Assembly: GCA_002104985.1 (NCBI GenBank)
Contig: MCGO01000052.1
Location: 186,001 to 250,000, forward strand
DNA: 64,000 nt
Source of the DNA: Rhizoclosmatium globosum
Lineage: Eukaryota > Chytridiomycota > Chytridiomycetes > Chytridiales > Chytriomycetaceae
Direction of reading: 5' to 3'
The translations under genes were made by a program, and so were the position numbers. The notes beneath the pieces were generated by a model. It ran no database searches, was not told the origin of the DNA, and saw only the letters and a program-made list of their open reading frames with translations. Of this stretch, positions 24,501 to 36,712 are shown piece after piece. The stretch's first letter is position 1. Each line of letters begins with the position of its first letter.

Positions 24501-24680
24501 TGTGGCTTTTGAATGAAGAAGGAGGCTTTGGATGGCTGTGTTTTAAAGAGTATTTGGAGGTAGATAAGATTAAGCTAGATCTTATAAGCAGGTAATTTGA
24601 TTTCTCGGTTGGTTTCATATTACCTTCCAGATCTTGTTCTAACTTCTTTCTGAGTAAAATAATATTCCCTTGTTTCGGAC

Positions 24681-25490
24681 ATGACTGAGATGGAACAAGA
24701 CACGCGGGCGCCCAACAGCGAAGCCAGCACAGGACGAGGACAGAAGCTTCTCGAAGTATTTGACAAGTCAGTGAGCACGGTGATGCAGAAGTTCAGGTGA
24801 GAGTGGTTTTGGCTGATTGAGTCCAGCAACCAACCAACAAACCCAACACAACACAGCACATCGACACTCGCCACGTGTTTTCCCGCATTTGCCGAGACAC
24901 GCGGCACAGACCTTGACGATGTTGCGCGTGAAATGGTGTCGTTTGTGTCTGAGGCAGCGAAGGTGTTGTTTTAGTTTGAGTTTGAGTTGAAGTTGAAGTT
25001 AGGTGGCTCTAACGCGAATCAACAACAACCAAGGACGACTTTGGCGAACTTGTTGCGCGTGTGAATGCCGTTGATCGATTGGATGCGTGGGACAAGGTGC
25101 TCAGAGACGCGACGAAGGTGGGCTGTGCTTGTTTGTTTGGCTCACATTCACATTCACATTCAATTCGAATCGAATCAGATTGAGAATGGCGACACTTCTG
25201 AGAAGGCGTTGCACACGTGGTTTGGTCCTGCTGAATCAGTCGGTCTGCGCACAAAGAAGCAACTCCGGAATCACATTAGCCAGCTCAAACTCGAACTTGC
25301 TGCGGTATTGTTTTTTCCTTCAACTGCCAAGTTCCGACCAGACTGTTTAACTTCTATTGTTAAGATGGATTCTGCAAACGCTGAACGTGCAGAACGACTC
25401 GCTGCAGCACAGAAGGAGAATGAACAGTTGCGTGAAGCAGTGGCCCGAGCTATGCGGCCGCTTGTATCAACGGCCAAAGCGGCAGAGTGA
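24681..25490 (+). CDS. Nnf1/PMF1-like kinetochore protein
   Basis: 185 residues from five exons: 24681-24796, 24857-24962, 25034-25117, 25179-25304, 25365-25490. All phases agree. The pattern RGQKLLEVFDKSVSTVMQKF, then STLATCFPAFAETRG, then EMVSFVSEAAKDDFGEL and VNAVDRLDAWDKVL resembles the Nnf1 family (a helix, the phenylalanine-cysteine-phenylalanine-proline-type motif, then a helix with a charged DFxELxxR segment). Nnf1/PMF1 is a subunit of the Mis12/MIND complex that links centromere chromatin to Ndc80. The C-terminus is a coiled coil (ERAERLAAAQKENEQLREAV), also expected. The family is fast-evolving, so this is a pattern-level call only. Confidence 0.5.
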
Positions 25491-25684
25491 ATGTCATGAC
25501 AAAACCGAATAAAGCAGACAAACAAAAAGAAAGCGAACCAATCGAATTAAACCACCAAGAATTGTCACTTTCTTCATCCCTTCTGTTTTTCCACGTGTCA
25601 ATTCGGTGCGACCAACCAACCAACCCCAAATCCGAATCGAAGCAGATCGAAAAAAGTAACAACATTTTCCTTCCTCCAAAAAAA

Positions 25685-28561
25685 ATGCGAATTCGCTTTA
25701 GCCAAGCATCGTTCGTGTTTCTGTTTGCGGCTCTTGTTGCGCTGCTCTCGTTGAACGGGGTTACTGCTGCGGACTCTGCTGTTGCTGAGCCTGAGCTTCC
25801 TCCTGGCTTTACTCCAACTGAAGGCTCTGTCCAAGGAGGTAGGCTGTTTGATGCCAAATGTTAAATACTAGGTCCAAGGGGGTTCATCGGGAAGGAGGGA
25901 TAGAGACCTGCGTGATTGCCCCAAACTCAAACGTCAACTCAATTCAACACGCGGAAAAACGTTCGAAGTTGACAACCAACGACTCTTAGTTGAAAGACAA
26001 GAACTGCCGTCAAGGGACGAGCGAAGCAGTGCAGAGTGTAGAGTGTGGCTATGATGCAAAGGAGCCAAGCTACTGACTCTGCCTCCTCCCACTCGTACCC
26101 CTTGAAACTCCGCCCAAGCATCCTCCATTATCCTCCCTCCATCGAAATTCGAATGGTCACTAAAATCATTCAAACAGAGAAATACGAATTCCAATCCGAC
26201 AACAAGCGTGTCCTCAACATTGTCATCAACTCGCTCTACAAGACAAAGGACATTTTCCTCAGAGAACTCATTTCGGTGCGTTAGCGTCCCTTGTATCATC
26301 CAACTGGCAGAGACTAAAAAACATACGTAGAACTCTGCTGATGCTCTTGACAAGATCCGTTTCAAGTCCTTGACTAAGCCAGATATTCTTGGTAAGTCCC
26401 TTCATTTTTAGCGAATATAGAGAAGCATTTAATTTATTTCGTGCAGGTGACAAGACTGACTTGGACATCAAGATTGTTGCTGACAAGGAACGCAAGTTGC
26501 TTGTTATCACTGACACTGGTATCGGAATGGTATGTTTTTGAATCCTTTCTAATGCTCTAGACTAATTACATCAACGTTAGACTGCCGAAGAGCTCAAAAA
26601 GAACTTGGGTACTATCGCTCGTTCTGGAACTTCCGAATTTGTCAGTCTTCTTGAAGACAAGAACGCCGATTTGAGCATGATTGGTATGTATTTTGTAAAA
26701 GAGGTAAGCAACATTCTTAATTAAAATGGTATTCAGGTCAATTCGGTGTCGGTTTCTACTCCGTTTTCCTCGTCTGTGACCGTGTGACTGTTGCTTCCAA
26801 GAGCAACGACTCCAAGAACCAAATGATCTGGGAGTCTACCTCTGAGAACGATTTCACTATCGGCGCCGATCCACGTGGAAACACTCTTGGCCGTGGTACT
26901 GAAATTACCTTGCACTTGAAGGACGACGCTTTGGAGTTCTTGGAGGACCACAAGTTGGGTGAATTGATCAGCAAGTGTGAGTGATCTGCCTATCTTTTTC
27001 GAAACATAAACTTACCACTTTATAACAACCTGTAGACTCTGAATTCATCACCTTCCCAATTTACTTGTGGAAGACCAAGACTGAGATGGTTGAGGTTGAA
27101 TCTGACGACGAACCAGTCTCTGAGCCAAATGAGGACGGTGTTGAGGATGTTCCAGACATGGAATCAAAGCCAGCAAAGAAGACTGAGCACCGCACTACCA
27201 GTTCCTGGGAGCGTATGAACCAAAACAAGCCAATCTGGGCCCGTAAGCCATCTGAGCTCAACACTGAGGACTACAACGAGTTCTACAAGGCCTTTGCTAA
27301 GGACCACCAGGAACCAATGGGACACACTCACTTCTATGCCGAGGGTGACAATGACTTCAAGTCCATCCTTTTCATCCCCAAGAAGGCCCCAACCAACTTT
27401 ATGCAGACTATGGAGAAGGGAATCAAGAACATCAAGCTCTTTGTCCGAAGAGTTTTCATCACTGACGACACTGAGCTCTTGCCACGTTGGTTGGGTTTCC
27501 TCACTGGTCTCGTTGACTCTGACGACCTTCCACTCAATGTTTCCCGTGAGACTCTTCAGAAGCATTCCCTCCTTAAGACCATCAAGAAGAAGGTTGTTGC
27601 CAAGGCCATCGAAATGATCCGCACCATCGCCAACGACGAGGACAAGTACAAGGAGTTCTTCAAGCAGTACGGAGTCGCCTTGAAGCTCGGTATCATTGAG
27701 GACCACAAGAACAAGGACAAGTTGATCAAGATTGTCAGATTCCACTCTTCTCACTCCGAAGACGGCATGACCACTTTGGCCGACTACAAGAAGAGAATGA
27801 AGTCAAAGCAACCACAGATTTACTACGTCACCGGATCCTCCCTCAAGGAAGTTCAAAACTCTCCAGTTGTTGAAGTCCCACTTGCTCGTGGTTACGAAGT
27901 TATTTACATGGTTGACCCACTCGACGAATACCTCCTCAACAACCTCTCCGAATTCGAAGGAACTCCCCTCCAATCCCTCTCCAAGGCCGGTCTCCAATAC
28001 GGCGACGAAGACAAAGAGCAAGAAGAATCCCTCAAGGAAGAATTCGCCACTCTCTCAGAATGGCTCAACCTCGTCCTTGTTGAACAAGTCGAATCTGTCA
28101 CAATCTCTACCCGTCTCGCCAAGTCCCCAGCTGCCGTCATCGCCAACAAGATGGGTATCTCTGGAAACATGGAGAAGATCATGAACGCCCAAGCCCTCCA
28201 AACCGGTGAAAATATGATGATGAACTACTACCAGACCCTCAAGAAGTCCATGGAGATCAACCCCTTCCACCCACTCATCAAAGCCCTCGCCAAGAAGATC
28301 AAGACTGGTAAAGAAGACGACGAGGATTTGAAGCACATGGCTCGCGTCTTGTACGAGTCTACACTCATTTCCTCTGGATTCGAGCTCAAGAACGTCCAGG
28401 AGTTTGCTGGACGTATTGAACAGATCTTGAGGGCCAACTTGGGCGTTCCTAAGGACGCTGAGGCGGAGTATGTCGCCGTTCCAGCCAAGGATAAGGTTGA
28501 AGGCGAGGATGATGAGAAGAAGGACGAGGCGGAGGAAGTTCCTGAGCATGATGAGCTTTAA
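25685..28561 (+). CDS. Endoplasmin / GRP94 (ER Hsp90)
   Basis: Hsp90-family chaperone of the ER lumen, 754 residues. Exons: 25685-25838, 26178-26275, 26331-26391, 26447-26529, 26581-26683, 26737-26976, 27036-28561. Exon 1 encodes a signal peptide ([20 protein letters not shown]...). Hsp90 motifs follow in order: [51 protein letters not shown], then an acidic linker and SRETLQKHS. The C-terminus is HDEL, the fungal ER-retrieval signal, so the location is firm. GRP94 folds secretory and membrane clients. Intron 1 (339 nt) is long. It is probably strongly expressed: codon choice in exon 7 favours C-ending codons. Among fungi the gene is, as I recall, absent from yeasts and most Dikarya. Confidence 0.95.
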
Positions 28562-28905
28562 TGAGGGCGTTTTGGTACGTTTTCTGTGCATTTAATACTT
28601 GGAATGTTGAGGGAAGGGATGTTGTTTATAGTCTAGGGATTTTAAGGTGGTGCGGATGTTTTCGTTTATGCTTATCGGCCTCGTCTACTTATTCTTGTAC
28701 TCTATTCTTTGATTTCTGGACGCTTGAATTGTTTCCTTCCCCTTGCTTTTCTGATTAAAAATAACTTTGTGTATAATATTATCCGTTGTTTTTCGTTTTA
28801 TAACGGATTGGTCATCCTGCCACGAATTACAAAATGCTGTGTATTTATGATTGTAAATCACGGCTTTTTTGCATCGCTTGCTCTCAATTAAATACACTAC
28901 CCAAA
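28562..28905. other. Intergenic, no gene seen
   Basis: 344 bp between GRP94 and the next gene, AT-rich, presumably holding the GRP94 3' UTR. No RNA gene or repeat seen. Confidence 0.5.
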
Positions 28906-29487
28906 ATGCACTGTCATTCCATCAAGATTGCTCCAGAGCCCCTTTACTCTAGCAAGAACGTCTTTTTAACTGCCAAGAATGACAGACTTCTTCAATTCTA
29001 CCTTTCCTCCAAGCCAGATGCATCCATCGATGTGGCAATCATTTTCGGCGCCACTGTATCCATTCGCGATAAAACTCAACACATTGAAACCGTCATGTTC
29101 TCGCTCTACGCAAACGACAAGATGAAAGGCTATTCCCATGGACTCCAAGGCCTCTCAGATCCCAAGCTGAACCATCTATTACAAATGGTCGAACCAGAGA
29201 ATTCAATCAACTACGACTTATCCGAGCTCCTGACACACGTTCGGACCTTGAATCATAGTGTTAGTCGTGAGATCAAGGCTGTTGACTTGATGCTCTGGTT
29301 GACGTTGCACAAGTTGGCGGATGAAGAGATATGTCGACGTATTTCGTTGGTTTTGTATAAATTGTCTACGCTGGAGAGGCTGACTGTAGAGCAGAGTGCG
29401 TTGTTGAGGGAGATTCGAATGTATGTGAAGATGTTGGGGCTTGTGCATTTGAAACATGTACTTGCACTTATCTCTGCATCTGCGTGA
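28906..29487 (+). CDS. Unknown protein, duplicated family copy A
   Basis: Intronless, 193 residues, not recognised. The start MHCHSIKIAPEPLYSSKN is chosen because the paralogue at 37735-38310 aligns from the same point (GPESLYSSKN). The two share most of their length, best at the C-terminus (SALLREIRMYVKMLGLVHLK in both) and in the middle (SHGLQGL, LQMVEPENSI, KLADEEICRR). The first half looks like beta strands and the last third is probably helical. It has no signal peptide or membrane helix. Conservation between copies shows it is a real protein under constraint. It lies 70 bp upstream of the CCDC17-like gene on the same strand. Confidence 0.75.
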   Translation: MHCHSIKIAPEPLYSSKNVFLTAKNDRLLQFYLSSKPDASIDVAIIFGATVSIRDKTQHIETVMFSLYANDKMKGYSHGLQGLSDPKLNHLLQMVEPENSINYDLSELLTHVRTLNHSVSREIKAVDLMLWLTLHKLADEEICRRISLVLYKLSTLERLTVEQSALLREIRMYVKMLGLVHLKHVLALISASA

Positions 29488-29557
29488 TTTTTCTAAGGGG
29501 CCGTGCATGTAAATAAAGATGAGTGGATGGTTATTCTATTTGTTTTGATGAACAGAG

Positions 29558-32500
29558 ATGAAAGGAGAAATGTCACCTGAACGGAGGTTTGCTTTTGAAC
29601 GGGCTCGACTTGAGGAAGAAAAAGCAGCTGTTGAACGCGAATTGAAAGCGCTTGAAGAATCGCTGAGGCTGACTAGTTCTCCGCCGCCTTTGTCGAAGCC
29701 TTTGCCTGTGTTTCCGTCGTTTGGGAAAAAGAAGCTGTCAAATGCACAGGCACCGGCTGATGATTCGCTTGGCCTTGTTCCTCGTCTTCCGCCTCTTTTG
29801 ATTCCAATGTCGCAATCGCAGTTGGGGAAACAACTTGCCTTGTTGCATCATCCACATCGACATCCTGGAATTACTTCCCTTGACAGCTCTGACAGCGACA
29901 GCGACTATGGATCGTCAGACTTACCTGTAACTTCGAAGAACCTGATTAAAACACGGAAAATGTCTGTGGGTGGATCAACAGAACTTGCAGACGTCAGCCC
30001 TACAACTGCTACAGTTATCCGTGAAATTACCGCAATGAGAATGGCGTATCTTCAAAGCGGTGGATCAAATCCTGTGATTCTCGAACAAATGAATCAACTT
30101 GAATCTCGAGCTCTAGCTGGACTGACACCAGCTGCAGCTGCGAATGTGCTTGCCACGTCGATTGAGGCAAAAGATCATGAACCTCTACAGCAGCAACAAC
30201 AACAGCAGCAACAGCGACCCATTACTTTTGAAGAAATCGATATGATTCAAATACCACCTTATGATGAATACCGCGGATTTTCGCTCTTTGTTGACATGGT
30301 GAATGGAATTCCATACTTTGGCGGAGGATCGAGCGTTCCAATGGACGTATACTTCACCGTTTTCAATGGAGCTGGAGCTTGTTGTCCTGTAGACACAGTC
30401 AGAGCGACATGCGTTCGCCAACCTGTGACTTTCGTTGGAAAGTCCATGGTTAAAGAGGTTCAGCGATATTATGACGTGCGTAAAACTCTTCATACAGGTT
30501 CTTGCATATTTAATTTTAAAGACATAGATTCATCCGACTTTGAACCATCGATTGTTCTTTCAGTTCAGTTTAACAGACTCGTCCGATTTGCGACCCGATG
30601 CCGAAATCAGACCTATCGCTTGGACATCTTTTGATTTATTTAAAGAAGACGGGAGTTTGAATCATGGGAGGTGGCGGTTGAGTCTGTTTTACCCTCCAGT
30701 TGACTTTCGTGTGACAACATACAATCTGTACTCAAACCATTCAATGTAAGAGCCCATGATACACATCTTCAGCTGAATATCTTTTAAGCATTCCAAATAT
30801 GTTTCTCTATATTCGTGTTGTCCATCCAATGCTTCAAGCACACCACAAACGTATCGATCTAAGCAAACTTGACTTCCGGAACACAACATCCGGAGCTGAA
30901 TACCTTGTTTTCAAACCTGCGTACAACAACTTTGAATTCTATGACGCTGTTCAATTGAGTTTGACAATGGAAAAACGTTCCATGAGCTCAGTATTAGCCG
31001 ACAGTCGAAACAGCTTGGCGGGAGCTAGAGCAGGGGCTAGACTGGGATCGACAAATACGTTAAACATGGGACAAGTCTTGCACTGCAAGTTGAGTTTCCT
31101 AATGTTCACCATCATTCACTAACAGCCCTGAAGCCTTGGATTCCGTATCGAACAACTTAAGAACTTGGACGTTGAACCTAATACTCAAATTAAAGTGCGC
31201 ATCAAAATAGGAGATCAAGTTAATCCATGGGTGTCTGGAGTTGCGGAAATCGGATTCGAGAAACGAAACTATGGGTGGCCTGACGATATTGCAGAAATTA
31301 TTTTTAACGATCTACCAATTATATCTGGTACCTTCGCTACTGTCGAGCTTGTTGGATCCGTTGGGGTAAGCCCGATAAGCCATATTTCCGGGTTTAACTG
31401 TGGAAACAGGACGAGCCAGACAGAGTCATCACTCTAAAACCAGTTACTATGGATCTATTTCAGAATCTCGAAGATAAATCCATCGGTAAGTGCACTCATA
31501 ATCTCGTTTATGGCGCTGAGGTTTTCAGTTGTGAATGAGGGACTCTTTACCCCAACAGCACAGATCATAAATACAGAAGCTCCATGCGAGTTCTCGATTA
31601 GAATATTCTCAGACGCTAGAGTTCCAGCTCCATTCCTCTTTGATTCAAAACGCTTGGATAAACCACTACCAGCCGGTGCGTGGTATAAAGTAGATAGAGA
31701 TCCTTCCATGCAGTGCACAAATGTTCTTGAAGGTGGAGGATTATCATCGTTCAAGTTCTCTATCGACGGAGGTAAATACTCGTTTCTTCGAATTCATTTT
31801 GTTTAACTCCCAAATATAGCACGCTTCCTCCCTGAGAACTGCACCATCTGTCGGATACAATGCCAACTTATGCATCGAGACCAATCCTTGTTTGACGCAA
31901 CGCAGGAGCCAATTGACCTCATCCCGGACCTTGATTCACCAACTTACTTCCCTACATATACAAACTCGGTTACCATTAAGCTTCCGTCACTGGCTTCCGC
32001 CATAGACGCGACTCTCACCATAGTTATGAAAATCTTTACAATCGATAGACACACCCGACAATTACTGACTGTTGGAATCGCACTATTCAACGTCTTTCTG
32101 GCTGATGTTGAGGATTCTATTGACGGCAGTAGAGTTCAGCCTTCGTCGCCTACCACTCGTCCGATTTTCCTGAATGAAGGATATCACCAGATTCCTGTGT
32201 ATATGTGGACAACGAGAATGGGGTTCAAAGACGCAGGAGTTCATGTAAACGCCGTGAAAAGTCAGAGAGTACCTTGCTGCTCCATTTTGATGCGACTTTC
32301 TGGCAGAGATGGTAAGTATCATTCCGAGAACATTTGGTTCACTGACTTGGACGTGAACAGACTTACCTCCAAAGCTTTATCAAGATCGTGTCTACAATTC
32401 TATGCAGTGTATACCTCTTCCTTACGAAATGGGCCTCTTCTACTTCCTCATGAAAGAAAGGGGTCTGCAGCCACCTATTCGAACAGCTTTACAGCAGTTG

Positions 32501-33653
32501 AAGGAACAAGTACGTGCTGCCAACGACGATGCTTTAATTGGATGGATGGGTCGACGTGTGTCGAAGGAAAAGGGAATCATCCCATCTATGGAGTTGAGTT
32601 GCATCCTAAAGTATCACGAAGGGTGGGGCTTCAAAATTGCAGTTGACATGGCTGAGAATCTGAGAAATAAGGTTTGATTGTTTCGACTTCTTTTCGTTGC
32701 TGTAACTTTTCCAATAAGGCGTTCTCGATCGCTATTGTGAGCTTGTCACCACCTGGTTCACTGTATTACTCGAAACGTAAAAGTTTGACGAATATGACGC
32801 TGGAAGATGTGATGTACAATCAAAAGCTGGATTTTTCTACCACAGTTCGATCTCCTCAATGGAAAGACGGATTTATGGTTTGCGATTTGTTGTGACAGTG
32901 CTCCGTCATTCACTAAAACATCTCAAAACAGTGGTATCAAAAGTATCCGTTTAATTCGCGATTAATCGCGGTGATTGATATTCGATGTCTGGGGTATTCA
33001 GATCAAGAAAAGCAGTATAAATTGCAATCTCAAGGATGGACACTCTTCAATGTTTTCCACGAAGCAGGCTTCGTAAAGCATGGAGTATTCCAGCTTCCTT
33101 TGGTATGCTGAATGTAGATCTGTTGACATCTTATGAATCTTTTTATTAGTTTGATGGGCTTCCCACACCTGAGCTACTGGATCAGCTTTCAAGGTCCGAG
33201 GCAGACGTTGATGAATTAATAGTCCAACTTGTAAAGTCCAAAAAAATTCGGTACGTGAAACGGTATGGCACTGTGTATATTCGAATATGTGATGGTCGAC
33301 GGGAAAGAGAATTGCCATTTGTGAAGGTATGACCCCCTTTAAGAAAAATGTTCCGCTAAAATATGCTTTATAGTCGGAAGCAATTTCTAAAAATGTTGTA
33401 ATTGGCAAAGGCCTGTTTGAGTTTGACGACTCTCAGCCATTTGTGAAGCTACTGCCGAAAGGCGTAACGGAGGAGGTGAAGCATTCTCACAATGTTACCT
33501 TCAGTCTTATTAAAGCTTAATTAATTAGGAATATCAAGCTAGGTGTTTGGGCACTTTGATTGAGGTTCGTTGTTTGTTGATGGATGAAATGCTGACGTAT
33601 CACAAATCATGTAGCTTTCTGGACTGCCCAAGCCAATGCGACCACGGGAATGA
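29558..33653 (+). CDS. CCDC17-like large protein
   Basis: About 1145 residues from 14 exons: 29558-30475, 30564-30745, 30789-31088, 31134-31365, 31410-31485, 31529-31771, 31820-32311, 32361-32671, 32719-32877, 32932-33102, 33150-33326, 33374-33475, 33529-33564, 33615-33653. A short N-terminal coiled coil (ERRFAFERARLEEEKAAVER) precedes a Gln run and a globular part starting IPPYDEYRGFSLFVDMVNGI. Repeated beta-rich, C2-like segments follow, and a C-terminal motif GWTLFNVFHEAGFVKHGVFQ. These resemble CCDC17, a protein tied to ciliated cells. The name is from memory of motif patterns and needs a profile search. One intron seems to use a GTTGAG donor (31089). It fits the flagellar gene content of the window. 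Confidence 0.5.
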
Positions 33654-33757
33654 TTGTAAATAAATGTAAAATGCATGAATTGTTTCATATGCTTCGCTTG
33701 GAGGGATGGCGGGAAGTACAGTAGTCCAAGCTTCGAGAAAAGGAAAGATCCCCAAAA

Positions 33758-35621
33758 ATGACTTCGGCGTCACCAGTCGCACTTGCCTGGGGCTTTGGAG
33801 GATCCGCCATGCAAATGGAAGGAAGCTGGAACATTGACGGAAAGGGCCCGTCCGTCTTTGATCGTTTGTACCTTTATTTAATGCAAAGTAGCACTTGTTA
33901 TTAGATACTCAACGTCAACAATCGCAGATGCCTACCTCAACCACTCTGCCCATCCAACCCACGGAACGCCATTCAGAGCTGCTGACCACTACGTTCACTA
34001 CAAGGAAGACCTGGCTTTCTTGGGCGAATACGGAGCAACAGCTTATCGCTTTTCCTTCTCATGGCCCAGAATCCTGCCGGACTGTACTGGAAATGTAAAC
34101 CAGAAGGCAATTGACTACTACAACAACTACATTGACGAAATCATCAAAAACGGCGCAGAGCCTGTAAGTGTGTCTATCTCATTTAATCTTGAACCCTTTC
34201 AAACCCATCACCAACCTTTAGTTCGCGACCATGTTCCACTGGGATTTACCCCAAGGTACACTCTCCTTTCCAATATATTCTCATAAATCTGATATACCTC
34301 TCGCTTCGTCAAAGCCTGTCAGGATAAATTCAATGGTCTCCAAAATCCTACAGCCTTTGTGGATGCATTTACGGAATACTCGCAGGTCCTCCTCTCTGCT
34401 TTTGGTTCGAAAGTTACGTATTGGCTTACGCTGAATGAGCCTCGTGCAAACTGTGACTTCTGTATGCACAGACCTCAATTTGCACCCTTTACAACCACCA
34501 CCGACGACTTGTATTATAAGTGTATGCATGCCTCGCTTCTCGCCCACGGAAACGTTGTTCAAAAAGCGAGAGCTATGCCAGGCGGAAGTAAATGGAAGTT
34601 TGGATTGCCGAATATGTGTGTATTCAAAGTTTACATTCTGCTGGATTAACTGACGAAATATCGTATTGTAGTATGGAATGGCATGATCCCGATCCAGGTT
34701 ACACAGACGCCACAGCTGATGAATCGTCGTCAACGCTCCGTCAAGCTGAATGGTACTTTGATCCATGTTTCTTTGGCGACTATGGTCCGGGAATCAAAGC
34801 CGTTCATCCACAAATCCCGTCGTTTACAGCCGCCGAATCAAACCTCATGAACGGGTCTTGCGACTTTATTGCAGTCAACATTTATTCCTCATTTACCAAC
34901 GGTCTGCCATCCCTCCCCATTGGTGAAACTGAAGCCTACGCGCTTCAAGAAGTCGATGATTACCAGTACCACTACGACATGCCGTACTGGCCACACCCAC
35001 GCCCAGAAGGAATCCGTCTTCTCCCACAATGGCTCGCAAAACGGTACAACAAAGAAGTTGTGATCACCGAGCTCGGATGTAAGATGTTTCCGTTCTGTCC
35101 AAAATGTGAAAACCAACCCCTTTGTTTAAAACCTAGACCACGTCCCACGCTCCCTTGAAACATCATTCACACAGGCAGTTAACGACGACCTACGCACCCA
35201 ATTCTGGACTCTCGCCGGTCCACAACTCCTCGCCGCCATCAACGAAGACAAAACACCGCTCACAGCCGTTCTTGCATGGTCTTTACTGGACAACTACGAA
35301 TTCTACACGTACGAGTTCCGATGGGGCCACGTTGCAGTTGATTACTGGGACCCGAATGACAAGACGAAAGTGAATTTGGATACAGGGAGTTTGAAAAGAG
35401 AGGCAAAAGGAAGCTTGAAGTGGATGAGCAAGTATTTTGGTGCGAATACTGTTTCACCATATTCGAGGCAAGGAGCAACAAATACGGGCGGGAATAATGG
35501 GTCTCATGGTATTGCCACTGTGATTGGAACTTCCACTGGAGCTCCGTCTGGCAAAAGTGACGCGGGGAGAGTTTTGATTGGGGGTTTGATGATTGCATTG
35601 AGTGCTGTTTTGCTGTTTTGA
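33758..35621 (+). CDS. GH1 beta-glucosidase-like enzyme
   Basis: 531 residues from six exons: 33758-33867, 33905-34163, 34222-34255, 34315-34615, 34672-35078, 35137-35621. Family GH1 features appear in order: WGFGGSAMQMEGSW, YRFSFSWPRILP, MFHWDLPQ, TLNEP with the acid/base Glu, and VITELG with the nucleophile Glu (usually TENG). GH1 enzymes cleave beta-linked sugars from cellobiose or glycosides. The C-terminus has a Ser/Gly linker and a hydrophobic end (LIGGLMIALSAVLLF), like a GPI signal or tail anchor. The model has no signal peptide, so an unfound upstream exon or an internal location are both possible. Introns are in phase and the active-site residues are present. Confidence 0.85.
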
Positions 35622-35748
35622 ATATTGTTTATTGTTCCTCATTTCCGTTTCTATTACAAATATATCTTTTATGACATTCTTTTCCAAAAAGGTCATTGAT
35701 AACGGGTTGTTGTGGTATCTTGTGACAAAGTCATTGAACCAAGAATGA

Positions 35749-36621
35749 ATGGAAACAAAAGACACACAAAATGGCCACCCCAAACCAGGCACTTACTCAA
35801 ACTGTGGATGTCAAAACAAGCTACAAATCATTGAAGTGAGCAGCGTTGGAAAGGGCACACTCGAAGTGAACGTTGTGACAGGCTCCAGCGGAACAACCAA
35901 GATCGAGTCCACTTCGGATGTTGCGGACTTGATCAAAGTGAATCACAACGACAAAGCCACGCTCCAAATCGACGCTGCTTTTCCAGATGGCTCAGTTGCA
36001 TACGGAGCATCGACCGTTGGCTTCCTGTCAAAGGCACCCGCAAAAGCCGTGCTCACAATCACTGTTCCAAATGCAGCTGGAATCCAAACATTTACTTTGA
36101 ACGGGAACGTTGTTTCGTTGGACTGGAAGGGTCCTACTCTCGAAAAGGGGTTTAGTGCCACCACCCAATTAGGGACAATTAAAGCTTCAGCCCTCACCGC
36201 CAATAGCGTGTTTATCAAGAGCAATGCGGGATCTATTGAGCTTGGTCCTGTAAAGGCTGGAGACGTTTCACTTGAGACCAATTTGGGCGAAATTAAGTCA
36301 AGTGGAATCGAGGGATTCAAACAGCTTCTCGTAAAGAACAGTTTGGGAAGCATTAATCTTGATTTGACGCCTTCCAAGAACGCTCTTGCTGATTTGAACG
36401 TTGCCACTGGTGCCATCACTGCCATTGTTCGCAAGTACGAAGGAAAGGTGTCTGCATCGACGACTGTTGGATCAACAAATGTTACTGGAAGCACTGTGGT
36501 CAGTGGACAAGCTTCCACTCGTTTCAATGGAGGGTGTGAAGGGTTTGTGGGAAGGGAAGGTGCAACTGGATCCGTCAAGGCCACATCTGCCGTCGGAGCC
36601 GTCTCTCTTCAGTTTATTTGA
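35749..36621 (+). CDS. Adhesin-like beta-repeat protein, tandem copy 1
   Basis: Intronless, 290 residues. Repeated short strands of the type GSIELGPVKAGDVSLETNLG and GSINLDL suggest a right-handed beta-helix like the bacterial DUF4097 (putative adhesin) fold. The C-terminus is NGGCEGFVGREGATGSVKAT. It is clearly paralogous to the next gene: TFTLNGNVVSLDWKGPTLEK aligns with SFTLNGNVCSLDWRGPALER. No signal peptide is visible. The first 20 residues (METKDTQNGHPKPGTYSN) do not align with the paralogue, so the true start is uncertain. Function unknown. Confidence 0.7.
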   Translation: METKDTQNGHPKPGTYSNCGCQNKLQIIEVSSVGKGTLEVNVVTGSSGTTKIESTSDVADLIKVNHNDKATLQIDAAFPDGSVAYGASTVGFLSKAPAKAVLTITVPNAAGIQTFTLNGNVVSLDWKGPTLEKGFSATTQLGTIKASALTANSVFIKSNAGSIELGPVKAGDVSLETNLGEIKSSGIEGFKQLLVKNSLGSINLDLTPSKNALADLNVATGAITAIVRKYEGKVSASTTVGSTNVTGSTVVSGQASTRFNGGCEGFVGREGATGSVKATSAVGAVSLQFI

Positions 36622-36712
36622 TATATTGAATTCATATGATAAATTGTAGTGTATTTCTAAGGTCGAAAAGACTCCCCAAAAACCAATTTAGAAACGCATC
36701 AACCTTCCAAGA

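Noticed and set aside
27164..27754. 196-codon minus-strand frame
   Set aside because: Antisense to GRP94 in a strongly codon-biased exon, which keeps opposite frames open.
35943..36584. 213-codon minus-strand frame
   Set aside because: Antisense to the adhesin-like gene, with no start context or domain; the plus-strand gene has a clear paralogue.
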